Assembly: GCA_030689595.1 (NCBI GenBank)
Contig: JAUYHP010000031.1
Span: forward strand, 150,666-191,615
DNA length: 40,950 nucleotides
Direction of reading: 5' to 3'
From: a bacterium
GTDB lineage: Bacteria; Patescibacteriota; Minisyncoccia; UBA6257; WO2-44-18
Shown: in pieces, positions 1 through 9,283 of the stretch
How the letters are laid out: each line of letters opens with the position of its first letter
Position numbering within the stretch: position 1 is the first letter of the stretch
Made by a program: the position numbers and the translations under genes
The notes under the pieces: generated by a model
Databases searched by the model: none
Told to the model about the DNA's origin: nothing
Seen by the model: only the letters and a program-made list of their open reading frames with translations

Positions 1-2
1 TT

Positions 3-200
3 GCCGGATCTATATACCTTAAAATAGCTGAAATTAAGAATTTCTCTGACTCACCACTGCCTCTCATCGGCACTCTTTTTGCTATTTCTGGCGTAGTGTT
101 ATTTATGATGGGACTTTTGGCCGAGATGATCTTGCGTATTTATTATCAAGAGATAAAATATTCTCCTTATGTCATTAAAGAAATCAAAGATCAAAACTAG
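3..200 (+). CDS. C-terminal fragment of a GT2-like (polyprenyl-phosphate) glycosyltransferase with C-terminal membrane helix; 5' end outside window
   Basis: Open frame from base 3 reads AGSIYLKIAEIKNFSDSPLPLIGTLFAISGVVLFMMGLLAEMILRIYYQEIKYSPYVIKEIKDQN*, TAG at 198-200. Hydrophobic tail followed by 'AEMILRIYYQ' resembles the C-terminus of DPM1/GtrB-like GT2 proteins. Overlaps the next CDS by 32 nt. Confidence 0.55.
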   Translation, partial: AGSIYLKIAEIKNFSDSPLPLIGTLFAISGVVLFMMGLLAEMILRIYYQEIKYSPYVIKEIKDQN

Positions 201-2181
201 GCCACGAGTTTTACAGATTGGTGTTGGTCGTTTTGGGCGACATCATTTGCGAGTATGGCAGCAGCTGGATAAAGCGAAAAAGATAGAGTTGGTCGGTGCC
301 GTGGTAGCAAGCAAAAAATCACAAAGGGCAGTGGCGCAGAAATATAATGTGCCAGTTTTTACTAGGTTAGATGTTCGGCTGCTTAAACATGTTGATGCGG
401 TTGATATAGTTACACCAGTTAAAACTCATTATGCCATAACTAAAAAATGTTTGCGTTATGCGGATGTCTTTATAGAAAAACCTCTGGCGCCCGGATATAA
501 ACAAGCGGTAGCCCTCGTTAAGGAGGCTAAGCGATATAAGCGCGTGTTGATGGTGGGACATATATATAGATTTCATCCTGTGGCATTATGGCTCAAAAAG
601 TATTTTAAATCAGATTCTAAGCGACCCAGTAGGATCGATGGGCAGTTAACTAATCCTATTATCAGCCATCGCGTTAGCGATAAGCCATTGGAGTTCCTGC
701 ATCTAATGGACATCATCGATTTTGTTTTTGATTCTGAGCTTAGGCTCGCCTTTAAGCACGAGACAAAGGACTTGTCTGGCTTAGATTTGCGATACACTAA
801 CGGCATCAATGCCCAACTGCGGCTAGGCTATTTCGGTGATGGCAAGGTGAGAACTTTGGATTTTCATAGCTTTGATGAAAGAATAAGTGCCGATCTAGAT
901 GAAAAGACTATTATCATCCACCGTAAAAATAAATTAGTTAAAAAGTTAAATTTTAAGAATAGTGATGAGCCCCTAGGGGCTGAATTACGGGCTTTTTTGA
1001 AAGCTCGCAGAGGCCGATCTATTGATTACCCTGATGCTAAATTAGGCGCTAAAATCGTTGGTCTGGTGGAGTCTATAAAATCTTGGCCACGGAAGAGTAA
1101 GCCACGAGTGGCCATTATCGGCGGTGGAATATTTGGGGCCACCTGTGCTATTGAGTTGGGGGAATCGGCCGAAGTTCACCTTTTTGAAAGACATAATGCT
1201 TTGATGCAAGAATCATCATTTGCTAATCAATATCGACATCATTGGGGCTATCATTATCCGCGAAGTTCGGAGACTGCCAAAGAAAGTCTGGCGGCGCAAA
1301 AAGACTTTTCGTCTTTATATGGCCAGTCTGTGGTGGATAATTTTATATCTTATTATTGTGTGTCGAAAAAAAGCTCTCGTGTAACTTCAAAAGAATATTT
1401 AAAATTTTGTAGAGAAAATAAGCTATCGACCAAAATTGTTTATCCAGCCGATGCTTATTTGGATAGAAATAAGGTTGGCCTGTGTTTGGCTACGCCAGAA
1501 GGCGCGTACAATTATAGCCATCTCAAAAAAATTGCCGAGCGTAGATTATTAAGCATGCGCAATGTTAGGGTCCATCTAGGGTATGCCATAGTCGGAGCTA
1601 AGTTGAATGTCGATGGCACTAAATCTCTGGCGATAAAAGATGATCAGGGCCGCAATAAAAAAGGAGACTTTGATTATGTTATCAATGCAACTTACGCCAA
1701 TATTAACCAGCTGTCTCATTGGCTGGGGTTTGCTATAACGCCATTAAGATTATCACTCAAGGAGATACAATTAATCGAATTACCGATTCCCAATGTGGCC
1801 CTAACAATTATGGATGGCCCTTTCGCCACCATAGTGCCGACAGGTCAGAAGCACAGATTTACTTTTGGTCATGTGCCGCTATCCATTCGCAAGGTGGCTG
1901 TCCCTAGAGATGGTTTGATGCCTAAATGGAAGGTGCCTAAATCTATAGCTAAACGGTCTTTGCGTGATGCTATTAGATGGTATCCGATTTTGAAGAGGGC
2001 TAGATTAATAGAAACACGTTTTGTGGCGTTGGGTGTTAAGGCCTATCACGAACATGATGATAATCGAACTTCCGACGTCATAACACATGGTTTTGGTTGC
2101 TGGTCAATCCTAGGTGGGAAGATCGTGACTTGCGTTAGTTCTGCCAAGTCCATAGCTAAAAATATAAAATCATCTTCTTGA
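169..2181 (+). CDS. Fusion: N-terminal Gfo/Idh/MocA-family oxidoreductase + C-terminal FAD-dependent (DAO-type) oxidoreductase
   Basis: 670 aa. N-term 'RVLQIGVGRFGRHHLRVW' Rossmann motif and 'EKPLAPG' (Gfo/Idh EKP motif); C-term from about residue 307 'KPRVAIIGGGIFGATCAIELGESAEVHLFER' dinucleotide-binding motif of FAD oxidoreductases. Confidence 0.8.
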   Translation: MSLKKSKIKTRPRVLQIGVGRFGRHHLRVWQQLDKAKKIELVGAVVASKKSQRAVAQKYNVPVFTRLDVRLLKHVDAVDIVTPVKTHYAITKKCLRYADVFIEKPLAPGYKQAVALVKEAKRYKRVLMVGHIYRFHPVALWLKKYFKSDSKRPSRIDGQLTNPIISHRVSDKPLEFLHLMDIIDFVFDSELRLAFKHETKDLSGLDLRYTNGINAQLRLGYFGDGKVRTLDFHSFDERISADLDEKTIIIHRKNKLVKKLNFKNSDEPLGAELRAFLKARRGRSIDYPDAKLGAKIVGLVESIKSWPRKSKPRVAIIGGGIFGATCAIELGESAEVHLFERHNALMQESSFANQYRHHWGYHYPRSSETAKESLAAQKDFSSLYGQSVVDNFISYYCVSKKSSRVTSKEYLKFCRENKLSTKIVYPADAYLDRNKVGLCLATPEGAYNYSHLKKIAERRLLSMRNVRVHLGYAIVGAKLNVDGTKSLAIKDDQGRNKKGDFDYVINATYANINQLSHWLGFAITPLRLSLKEIQLIELPIPNVALTIMDGPFATIVPTGQKHRFTFGHVPLSIRKVAVPRDGLMPKWKVPKSIAKRSLRDAIRWYPILKRARLIETRFVALGVKAYHEHDDNRTSDVITHGFGCWSILGGKIVTCVSSAKSIAKNIKSSS

Positions 2182-2247
2182 TTGCTTATGTAAAATAAGC
2201 TAGAGTGTCACTAGTTATTCGATAACCAACTTAGCAAGAGGTGGAAC

Positions 2248-3234
2248 ATGTCATCGCCGATCATTTTGAGCCGTACGCCTTACCGCATCCCGCTAGGAGG
2301 CGGCTCGACGGATATGCCGTCTTATTATAGAGAGTATGGGGGATTTATTTTCGGTGCTGCCATTAATCTTTATATGGATATTCTGGTGAAGCAGCCAAGA
2401 TCAGATGACTTAATCCACGTTCATTACAAATCTTTCGAGGCCGTGGATGATGTGGCAGCTATCAGGCATGATATTGCTCGTCAGGCTTTGATAATGAATG
2501 GAATCACTGATTCTGTGGCCATTTCTTTTAAAGCTGACACTCCAGCCGGGACAGGTCTAGGATCTTCTGGCGCCTGTGCCGTGGGCCTCATGAAGGCTCT
2601 ATCACTTTTTGATGGCCGAGATCTCTCTGGCTTAGAAGCCGCCGAGATGTCTTTCGATCTTACTCAAGCTTTGGGTTTGCCTGACGGCAAGCAGGATCCT
2701 TATCTGTGTGCACTGGGAGATTTTACTGCTTTGTATATCGATACAGATGGCAAGGTTACCGTTTCCACGCCGGCGATCAGTGAAGAGACTAAAAAACATT
2801 TTTGGGATAACTCATCGTTCTTCTATACAGGCGTTCATCGTCATAGTAAGCCGATTTTGTCTGCTCAAAGCGAGAGGCGGGTTATAGAGGTTAAGCATGA
2901 GATTCGTGCTATTGGCGAAGAAGTGCTTGGTGCTTTTGTAAATGGCGACTTGGATAGATTTGGTAGATTGCTGGACCGACATTGGCAAGTAAAGCGTGGC
3001 ATGGTGAGTGGAGTTAGTAATGATGATTTTGATGATATTTATCGAGCGGCAAAATCGGCTGGTGCTCTAGGTGGTAAGATAATGGGCGCTGGCGGTGGCG
3101 GCTACTTTATGTTCTATTGTCCCGATGCAGATAGTGTAGAGCAAGTTAGATTCGCTATGTCCAGTTTAAATATGCGTGAAATGATATTTAGCGTTGACAA
3201 GCAAGGCTGTCGCGCCAAAGTGATCGATATTTAA
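2248..3234 (+). CDS. hddA: GHMP-family kinase, D-glycero-D-manno-heptose 7-phosphate kinase-like
   Basis: 'SRTPYRIPLGGGSTDMPSYY' N-term and 'PAGTGLGSSGACAVGLMKAL' GHMP motif; 'GGKIMGAGGGGYFMFY' C-term; SD GAGGTGG upstream. Confidence 0.85.
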   Translation: MSSPIILSRTPYRIPLGGGSTDMPSYYREYGGFIFGAAINLYMDILVKQPRSDDLIHVHYKSFEAVDDVAAIRHDIARQALIMNGITDSVAISFKADTPAGTGLGSSGACAVGLMKALSLFDGRDLSGLEAAEMSFDLTQALGLPDGKQDPYLCALGDFTALYIDTDGKVTVSTPAISEETKKHFWDNSSFFYTGVHRHSKPILSAQSERRVIEVKHEIRAIGEEVLGAFVNGDLDRFGRLLDRHWQVKRGMVSGVSNDDFDDIYRAAKSAGALGGKIMGAGGGGYFMFYCPDADSVEQVRFAMSSLNMREMIFSVDKQGCRAKVIDI

Positions 3235-3241
3235 TGAGAAA

Positions 3242-3271
3242 CCCCGCACTAGTTGCGGGGGTTTTATTTTT
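3242..3271 (+). terminator. Rho-independent terminator
   Basis: CCCCGCA-CTAGT-TGCGGGG stem-loop followed by GTTTTATTTTT. Confidence 0.85.
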
Positions 3272-3332
3272 GGTGTAAGTTGTAAACAGTCCTAAGTCAG
3301 TTTTGCTGTTTCGATGAGACGAGGAGAATATG

Positions 3333-3971
3333 ATGAGCGACCCGACCTTTGAAAATCGAAGTTATGCAGTCGGATATTTGCATGAATCTGAAGGAGTTGC
3401 TAGACGCCTGACAATTCAGCAACGGGAAATAGCGCAGATAATTGATATTTTATACAACGCCTGGAGAAATAAGAAGCCAGTATTTATCGTTGGTAATGGT
3501 GGTTCGGCTTCTACGGCTACCCACTTTGCTGCCGATTTGGTTAAAACGGTTATCAGTAACCCTGGTGATCGTGGCATTAAGGCGATGGCTTTGGTTGATA
3601 ATATCCCACTAGTTAGCGCTTTAACGAACGATTGGGGTTGGGGCGAGATTTATACTGGTCAGCTTCCGAATTTTTGGGAGCCTGGAGGCGTGGTGATCGG
3701 CATCAGTGTTCATGGTGGATCTGGCTCTGATCAGGCCGGTGCTTGGTCACAGAACATTTTGCGCGCGCTACAGTTTGCCAAAGACAATAATGGCCAAGCC
3801 ATTGGTTTGGCGGGCTTTGATGGTGGCGCGATGAAGGATCTTTGCGATGCTTGTGTGGTCATCCCAGCAGAGTCCACGCCGCTAGTGGAGTCATTTCATG
3901 TTGTATTGACCCACCTGGTCACTTTCCGTCTGAAAGAATTGATTAGCCAACACAAAGGAGGTGGACAATGA
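3333..3971 (+). CDS. gmhA: SIS-domain sugar isomerase, sedoheptulose-7-phosphate isomerase-like (ORF track start 3330)
   Basis: 'KPVFIVGNGGSASTATHFAADLVK', 'GISVHGGSGSDQAGAWSQNILRAL'; GAGGAG SD fits the ATG at 3333 better than 3330. Confidence 0.8.
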   Translation: MSDPTFENRSYAVGYLHESEGVARRLTIQQREIAQIIDILYNAWRNKKPVFIVGNGGSASTATHFAADLVKTVISNPGDRGIKAMALVDNIPLVSALTNDWGWGEIYTGQLPNFWEPGGVVIGISVHGGSGSDQAGAWSQNILRALQFAKDNNGQAIGLAGFDGGAMKDLCDACVVIPAESTPLVESFHVVLTHLVTFRLKELISQHKGGGQ

Positions 3972-4648
3972 AGATGTTCCTTGATACAGCTGATTTAGTT
4001 GAAATCGAAAAGTGGCTTAGTAGGGGTATTTTGGACGGGATTACTACCAATCCATCTATTTTGAAGAAAGCTGGGGTGACAGAGCCGATGGCCGCTTGGA
4101 AAGAGATCATCGCCTTGATTAATACAAATAGCGATCAGTCGCTTTCTTTGAGTGTCGAGGTTTTCTGCGATGAGCCAGACAAGATGCTTGATCAGGCTCG
4201 TGGATTTGTTAAGGAGCTTAACTATGCCGGTACGACCATTAAGATCCCAATTTTGGGCATCGATGGCGCGGATAGATTAGCGGTGATTCGTTCGCTCAGC
4301 CAAGATGGCATCGCGGTTAACTGTACTGCTTGTGTTACTTGGCTTCAGGCTTTCGCTGCTGCCAAGGCAGGCGCAAGATATGTGAGCTTGCTATATCGAC
4401 GAATGATCGATGTGGGCTTGGATGCCCGATACATGATCAGCAAGACTCGCGAGTTACTCGGCGAGCATCAACTTGGAGCAGAGATCATTATCGGCAGTAT
4501 TCGTAAGGCTGAAGACGTGTTCGATGCTTACGAAGCCGGTGGCCACATCGTTACCATTCCGACGAAGTTTATGCCAGAAATTTTATTTCATCAAAAGAGC
4601 GTTGATACGCAGGAACAATTTTTGCGTGATGCAGGAGTGATTCAATAA
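3968..4648 (+). CDS. Small transaldolase / fructose-6-phosphate aldolase-like protein
   Basis: 'MFLDTADLVEIEKWLSRGILDGITTNPSIL', 'TTIKIPIL' Schiff-base Lys region, 'GIAVNCTACVTWLQAFAAAKAGARYVSLLYRRMIDVG'; ATGA overlap with upstream gene; AAAGGAGGTGG SD. Confidence 0.85.
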   Translation: MKMFLDTADLVEIEKWLSRGILDGITTNPSILKKAGVTEPMAAWKEIIALINTNSDQSLSLSVEVFCDEPDKMLDQARGFVKELNYAGTTIKIPILGIDGADRLAVIRSLSQDGIAVNCTACVTWLQAFAAAKAGARYVSLLYRRMIDVGLDARYMISKTRELLGEHQLGAEIIIGSIRKAEDVFDAYEAGGHIVTIPTKFMPEILFHQKSVDTQEQFLRDAGVIQ

Positions 4649-4654
4649 TTTATA

Positions 4655-4682
4655 CCCCGATTAATATCGGGGTTTTATTTTT
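4655..4682 (+). terminator. Rho-independent terminator
   Basis: CCCCGAT-TAAT-ATCGGGG stem-loop followed by TTTTATTTTT. Confidence 0.85.
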
Positions 4683-4771
4683 AGTAGAACTCGCGTGGAA
4701 TTTTTCGAAGTGCTTGCGCTGAGCTTTTATAGGCGTTACTCGAGACTCATTATTTTAGTTTAAATATAGTA

Positions 4772-5326
4772 ATGAGTGATACTGAAAAAACTAAAGCAAT
4801 TTTCATAGATCGTGATGGCGTTATTAATGAGCCGGTTTATCGTGGCGATAGATTGCAAGTGCCATTAACTTTGGAAGAATTTATTTTGTTGCCTGGTGCA
4901 ATAGACGGAGTGGGGTTGCTAAAGGATATGGGCTATCTGTGCTTGGTGATGACCAATCAGCCAGATGTCGCTTTTGGTGATCTGTCGTTGCAGAGTTTAA
5001 AGACGATGCATGATTTTATTAGATTAAAGATGCCAGTTGATGATGTAGTTTTTTGTCCACATTCTACTAAGAGCGATGAGTGCAATTGTTGTAAGCCCAA
5101 AACGGGCATGATAGATGATTTGGTTGAGAAGTATAATATAGATTTAGCAAAGTCATTCATAATAGGAGATAGATGGCGTGAGGCAGAACTGGGTAAGAAT
5201 GTAGGTTGCCGAACAATTCACATTCCTTCATCCGCGACGCCATATAATTCGCCGCCATTTAAAATGGATTTTGCAGTAGGCAATCTTATAGAAGCCGCCA
5301 AATTAATAAAAGAAGTAGGATCATAA
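4772..5326 (+). CDS. gmhB: HAD-family phosphatase, D-glycero-D-manno-heptose 1,7-bisphosphate phosphatase-like
   Basis: 'AIFIDRDGVINEP' DxD motif, 'VMTNQPDVAFG', Cys-rich 'CPHSTKSDECNCCKPKTGMI', 'FIIGDRWREAELGKNVGCRTI'. Confidence 0.85.
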   Translation: MSDTEKTKAIFIDRDGVINEPVYRGDRLQVPLTLEEFILLPGAIDGVGLLKDMGYLCLVMTNQPDVAFGDLSLQSLKTMHDFIRLKMPVDDVVFCPHSTKSDECNCCKPKTGMIDDLVEKYNIDLAKSFIIGDRWREAELGKNVGCRTIHIPSSATPYNSPPFKMDFAVGNLIEAAKLIKEVGS

Positions 5327-5328
5327 TT

Positions 5329-6333
5329 ATGAAAAAATATAAAGCTGCAGTTATTGGCATTGGTAGGATTGGGATGTTGTTAGAATCAGATCCCAAGAGA
5401 ACTAAGCCAGCTACCCATGTCGGTCTCTGGATACAACATCCGCGTACCGAATTAGTGGCGGTTTGTGATAACGATCCCAAAAAATTCGAAGTAGCTAAAT
5501 CTATGAAGCCAGATGTGCGCACATACACCGATCCGGAAGAATTATTAAAAACCGAAAAGCCGGATATAGTTACAATCTCTACCTGGAAAGATACTCATTA
5601 TGAGATGATGAAGTTGGCTCTTAAATATAATATCCCGGCGATAGTTTTAGAGAAGCCTATTGCCGAAAAAGTTGAGCATGCTCGTGAAATTGTTGATGAG
5701 GCTAATGAGAAGGGTATCAATTTATTCATCAACCACAGACGTCGCTTTGACTCGCTACTTTATGAAATCAGGGACGGAATAAGACAGGGCCTTATTGGGG
5801 AGGTATTGCAGGTTACCAGTCATTATGTCTTTGGTTTAGTTACTACCGGAACACACCTTATCGATGCGCTACGATTTTTCTTGGGGGATATTAAATGGGT
5901 GGCCGCCTTTCCTAATAAAAAAGAACATTTTGCGCCACCAGATGACCCTTGTGTGGACGGATTTATAGGCTTTGAAAATGATGTAAAGGTTGCTTTGCAG
6001 TCGTTAAATATGAAAGATTACGATATCTTCAATACCGATTTTTATGGCCGTAAGGGCAAGTTGTCATTTAAAAATATTGGACGAGACTTTGAATTATATA
6101 AAGTCATTGAATCTCCAGAGCATCAGGGTTTTACCGAATTAGAGAATCATCCGTCGCAGCGTTGGGGTGGCCAGCCGAGGAATCAATTTATGTTTTTGGG
6201 AGATAACGTTGTCGATTGCTTAGAGGGCAAGGCCAAATCATTGAGTACTGGTGAGGATAGTTTAAAGGCTCTTGAGGCTTTATTGGCCATGCAAGAGAGC
6301 GTTAAGCAAGATGGTAAAAAAATATATCTATAG
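5329..6333 (+). CDS. Gfo/Idh/MocA-family oxidoreductase
   Basis: 'KAAVIGIGRIGMLLESD', 'VLEKPIAEKVEHA' motif; 334 aa. Confidence 0.85.
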   Translation: MKKYKAAVIGIGRIGMLLESDPKRTKPATHVGLWIQHPRTELVAVCDNDPKKFEVAKSMKPDVRTYTDPEELLKTEKPDIVTISTWKDTHYEMMKLALKYNIPAIVLEKPIAEKVEHAREIVDEANEKGINLFINHRRRFDSLLYEIRDGIRQGLIGEVLQVTSHYVFGLVTTGTHLIDALRFFLGDIKWVAAFPNKKEHFAPPDDPCVDGFIGFENDVKVALQSLNMKDYDIFNTDFYGRKGKLSFKNIGRDFELYKVIESPEHQGFTELENHPSQRWGGQPRNQFMFLGDNVVDCLEGKAKSLSTGEDSLKALEALLAMQESVKQDGKKIYL

Positions 6334-6336
6334 ATA

Positions 6337-8205
6337 ATGTGTGGCATTGCTGGCGTTTTAGATTTAAAAAACCGCAGAGTTAGTCAGTCCCAGATAGCCA
6401 AGATGACCAAATCTCTGGCGCATCGCGGCCCTAATGATGAGGGTGTCTTTGTAGACGGACAAGTAGCCTTGGGACATAGGCGCTTGAGTATTTTAGACCT
6501 AAGCTCCAGCGGTCATCAGCCCATGTTGGGCAGAAAAGATCGAGTGGCCATTGTCTTTAATGGCGAAATATATAATTACATTGAGATCAAAAGGGAGCTA
6601 GATAACAAGTCTTATAAAAGTTCTAGCGATACCGAGGTCATATTGAAGGCCTATGACAAGTGGGGCGTAAAGGCGCTAGATAAGTTTAATGGTATATTTT
6701 CTTTTGCGCTTTGGGATAAATCCAAGAAGAGATTATTTTGTGCCAGGGATCGCTTGGGTGTTAAGCCATTTTATTATGCCGTGCAGAATGGAGTGTTTTA
6801 TTTTGCTTCCGAGATTAAGTCTTTGTTGGTCGCTGGCGTGAAGGCCAAGCCTAACAATGAGATAATTTATGATTATCTGGCTCATGGTTATTATGAGCAT
6901 TCAGAGGAAACTTTTTTTGCAGGCATCAAGCAATTGATGCCGGGTCACATGTTAGAGATTCAAAATTCAAAGATCAAAATACAAAAATATTGGCATCTTC
7001 CGGACAAAGTAAAGGATTTGAGCAACCTTAGTGACAGTCAGGTCTCCGAAGCTTATGACGAGCTGGTTACTAAATCAGTGAAGATACAAATGCGTAGCGA
7101 TGTCCCAATCGGCATTAATGTCAGCGGTGGACTCGATTCGTCGATTTTGACCGAGGTAGTTGACCGGATTAGCAAGGGACAAAAAAACTTCCGTCTGTTT
7201 TCATGGACTTACGACGAGAAGCAATATGACGAGCGTCCTTATGTGGCGAAGCTAGCCAAGCACCTTGGCTGGCAGGCCGATTTTTTCCGACTAACCCCTA
7301 AGCTTACTCTAGGGTTATTGCCTAAAGTTATTTTGCACGAAGAACAGCCGTTCCCAGGTATATCAATAGTGGCTAGACATAACTTATACCGACAAGCGGA
7401 TAAGAATATTATTGTCTTTTTAGAAGGACATGGTGGTGATGAGATCGGTGGTGGTTACGAATATTATTTCTCCAGCTTTATTTTGGACGCTATTCGAGAC
7501 AAGGGCCCCGACTATGCACTGCGTGAATTAAGCCAGTATGCCAAGCAACACAATCTATCATCAGAAGAGAGCGTGCGGTTTTTCGCTAATGGGATACGGT
7601 CATCATTAATTGGTGGCACTTCGGCTGATGCGTCGGAGTTTATAAGCAGGCACTGTTTGGGGGTAGATTTTATGAGTGATTACGCTAAGCCTAGGCCGGT
7701 TTTTGATAGGCCATTCAAGTCTTTTCTTAGCAATATGCAATATCGTGATGTGTCGTGGACTAAGTTGCCGCGTGTCTTAAGGAGCGTTGACCGCAACTCA
7801 ATGGCTTATGGCCGCGAGGTGCGCGTACCATTTTTGGATCACAACATTGTGGAGTTCGCTTTTTCGTTGCCAATAGATCAACGAATTCGTAACGGTGAGC
7901 AAAGATTTTTTATGCGTGAAGCTTTTCGAAAAAGATTGGCCCCTCATAACGTTAACGCTCCTAAGCGGGCCGTGCCCGATCCCCAACGTCGATGGTTGCA
8001 AAAGGATATGAGCGAATGGGTGGAGGATATGTTGACCTCGCGGTCTTTCAGGCAGCGAGACTACTTTGATTCCAAAAAGGTTTTAGATGAATATAGATCT
8101 TACAAGAAAAGAAAAGATAATTTGAACTCTTTTCATATCTGGCAATGGCTTAATTTAGAATTATGGTTACAGACTTTCATTGACCGTAAGTTGGAGATCA
8201 ACTAG
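6337..8205 (+). CDS. Asparagine synthase (glutamine-hydrolysing)-type amidotransferase
   Basis: N-terminal 'MCGIAGVL' class-II glutaminase Cys, 'NGEIYNY', 'SGGLDSS' PP-loop motif, 'EGHGGDEIGGGYEYY'. Confidence 0.9.
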   Translation: MCGIAGVLDLKNRRVSQSQIAKMTKSLAHRGPNDEGVFVDGQVALGHRRLSILDLSSSGHQPMLGRKDRVAIVFNGEIYNYIEIKRELDNKSYKSSSDTEVILKAYDKWGVKALDKFNGIFSFALWDKSKKRLFCARDRLGVKPFYYAVQNGVFYFASEIKSLLVAGVKAKPNNEIIYDYLAHGYYEHSEETFFAGIKQLMPGHMLEIQNSKIKIQKYWHLPDKVKDLSNLSDSQVSEAYDELVTKSVKIQMRSDVPIGINVSGGLDSSILTEVVDRISKGQKNFRLFSWTYDEKQYDERPYVAKLAKHLGWQADFFRLTPKLTLGLLPKVILHEEQPFPGISIVARHNLYRQADKNIIVFLEGHGGDEIGGGYEYYFSSFILDAIRDKGPDYALRELSQYAKQHNLSSEESVRFFANGIRSSLIGGTSADASEFISRHCLGVDFMSDYAKPRPVFDRPFKSFLSNMQYRDVSWTKLPRVLRSVDRNSMAYGREVRVPFLDHNIVEFAFSLPIDQRIRNGEQRFFMREAFRKRLAPHNVNAPKRAVPDPQRRWLQKDMSEWVEDMLTSRSFRQRDYFDSKKVLDEYRSYKKRKDNLNSFHIWQWLNLELWLQTFIDRKLEIN

Positions 8206-8227
8206 ACTGACTACATCTATTTTCGCA

Positions 8228-9283
8228 ATGATAAATCCTAAAGAAAAATTAAATGGCAAAAAGATACTAGTTACCGGCGGGGCTGGTTTCATTGGGTCAC
8301 ATTTATGCGATCATTTGTTGGCTTACGGTGCACGGGTAATATGTTTTGACAATCTTTCCACCGGTAGCCAAAGATATGTCGATTCCAAGAAGGGTGACAA
8401 AGATTTTACTTTTATCCTTGGAGATGCAAATAAGTTTGAAAATTTGGAGCCCGTATTTGCTGATCATAAACCGGACTACGTTTTTCATTACGCCGCTTTG
8501 GTTGGTGTCCGAAGAACCGAAGAAGATCCGATGGGCGTCTTAAATGACATCGAGGGCATTAAGCATATATCTAAATTAAGTTCAAAACATGGCGTAAAAA
8601 AAATTGTTTACGCTTCTTCGTCGGAAGTTTATGGTAATCAGAAAGAGTTGCCGTTTAGTGAAGAATCATCTTATCACGATACTCGGCACCCATATGCCCT
8701 AGTTAAGGCCACTGGCGAGAGCTATTTTAAAAGCTACAGCGCCATTACCGGTATTCCAGTAACCAGCTTACGGTTTTTTAATACTTATGGCCCACGCCAA
8801 GCCTCAACGCCTTATGGATTCGTAGTTGGAATTTTTATCTCACAAGTTTTGAGTGATTTGCGGCCGACCATCTTTCGCGACGGTACTCAGACTCGAGATT
8901 TTACCTACATTGATGACAATGTCGAAGCCGCTATCCAGGCCTTGTTGAATGACAAGGCTAATGGGCAAGCGTTGAATATCGGCACCGGCGTAGAGACGTC
9001 TGTATTGGAGTTGGCTAATAAAATCGTGGCTATTTCTGGGAAGGAATTGAAGCCAAATTTACTTCGCCATATTAACTTAGTAGAAACACAGCGCCGAGTG
9101 GCTGATGCTAGTAAATTAAAGAATTTAGTTGGCTATCAATATCAGACTTCTTTAGTGGATGGTTTAAAAATAACTCACGATTGGTATCGAGATAATCCGG
9201 AATTTATTTTGACTGAACAAAACAGTGACCAATATACTTACGAAGATTACGAGCGCAAAGTTTGGAAGTCAAAGGAGGAGTGA
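8228..9283 (+). CDS. NAD-dependent epimerase/dehydratase (extended SDR)
   Basis: '[24 protein letters not shown]', 'YASSSEVYGNQ', 'YALVKATGE', 'RDFTYIDDNVEAAI'. ORF track start 8180; ATG 8228 places the Rossmann motif normally. Confidence 0.85.
   Translation: MINPKEKLNGKKILVTGGAGFIGSHLCDHLLAYGARVICFDNLSTGSQRYVDSKKGDKDFTFILGDANKFENLEPVFADHKPDYVFHYAALVGVRRTEEDPMGVLNDIEGIKHISKLSSKHGVKKIVYASSSEVYGNQKELPFSEESSYHDTRHPYALVKATGESYFKSYSAITGIPVTSLRFFNTYGPRQASTPYGFVVGIFISQVLSDLRPTIFRDGTQTRDFTYIDDNVEAAIQALLNDKANGQALNIGTGVETSVLELANKIVAISGKELKPNLLRHINLVETQRRVADASKLKNLVGYQYQTSLVDGLKITHDWYRDNPEFILTEQNSDQYTYEDYERKVWKSKEE

Noticed and set aside
6337-8205. Housekeeping asparagine biosynthesis
   Set aside because: Two paralogues within a glycan locus make sugar amidation more likely, although true asparagine synthesis is not excluded.
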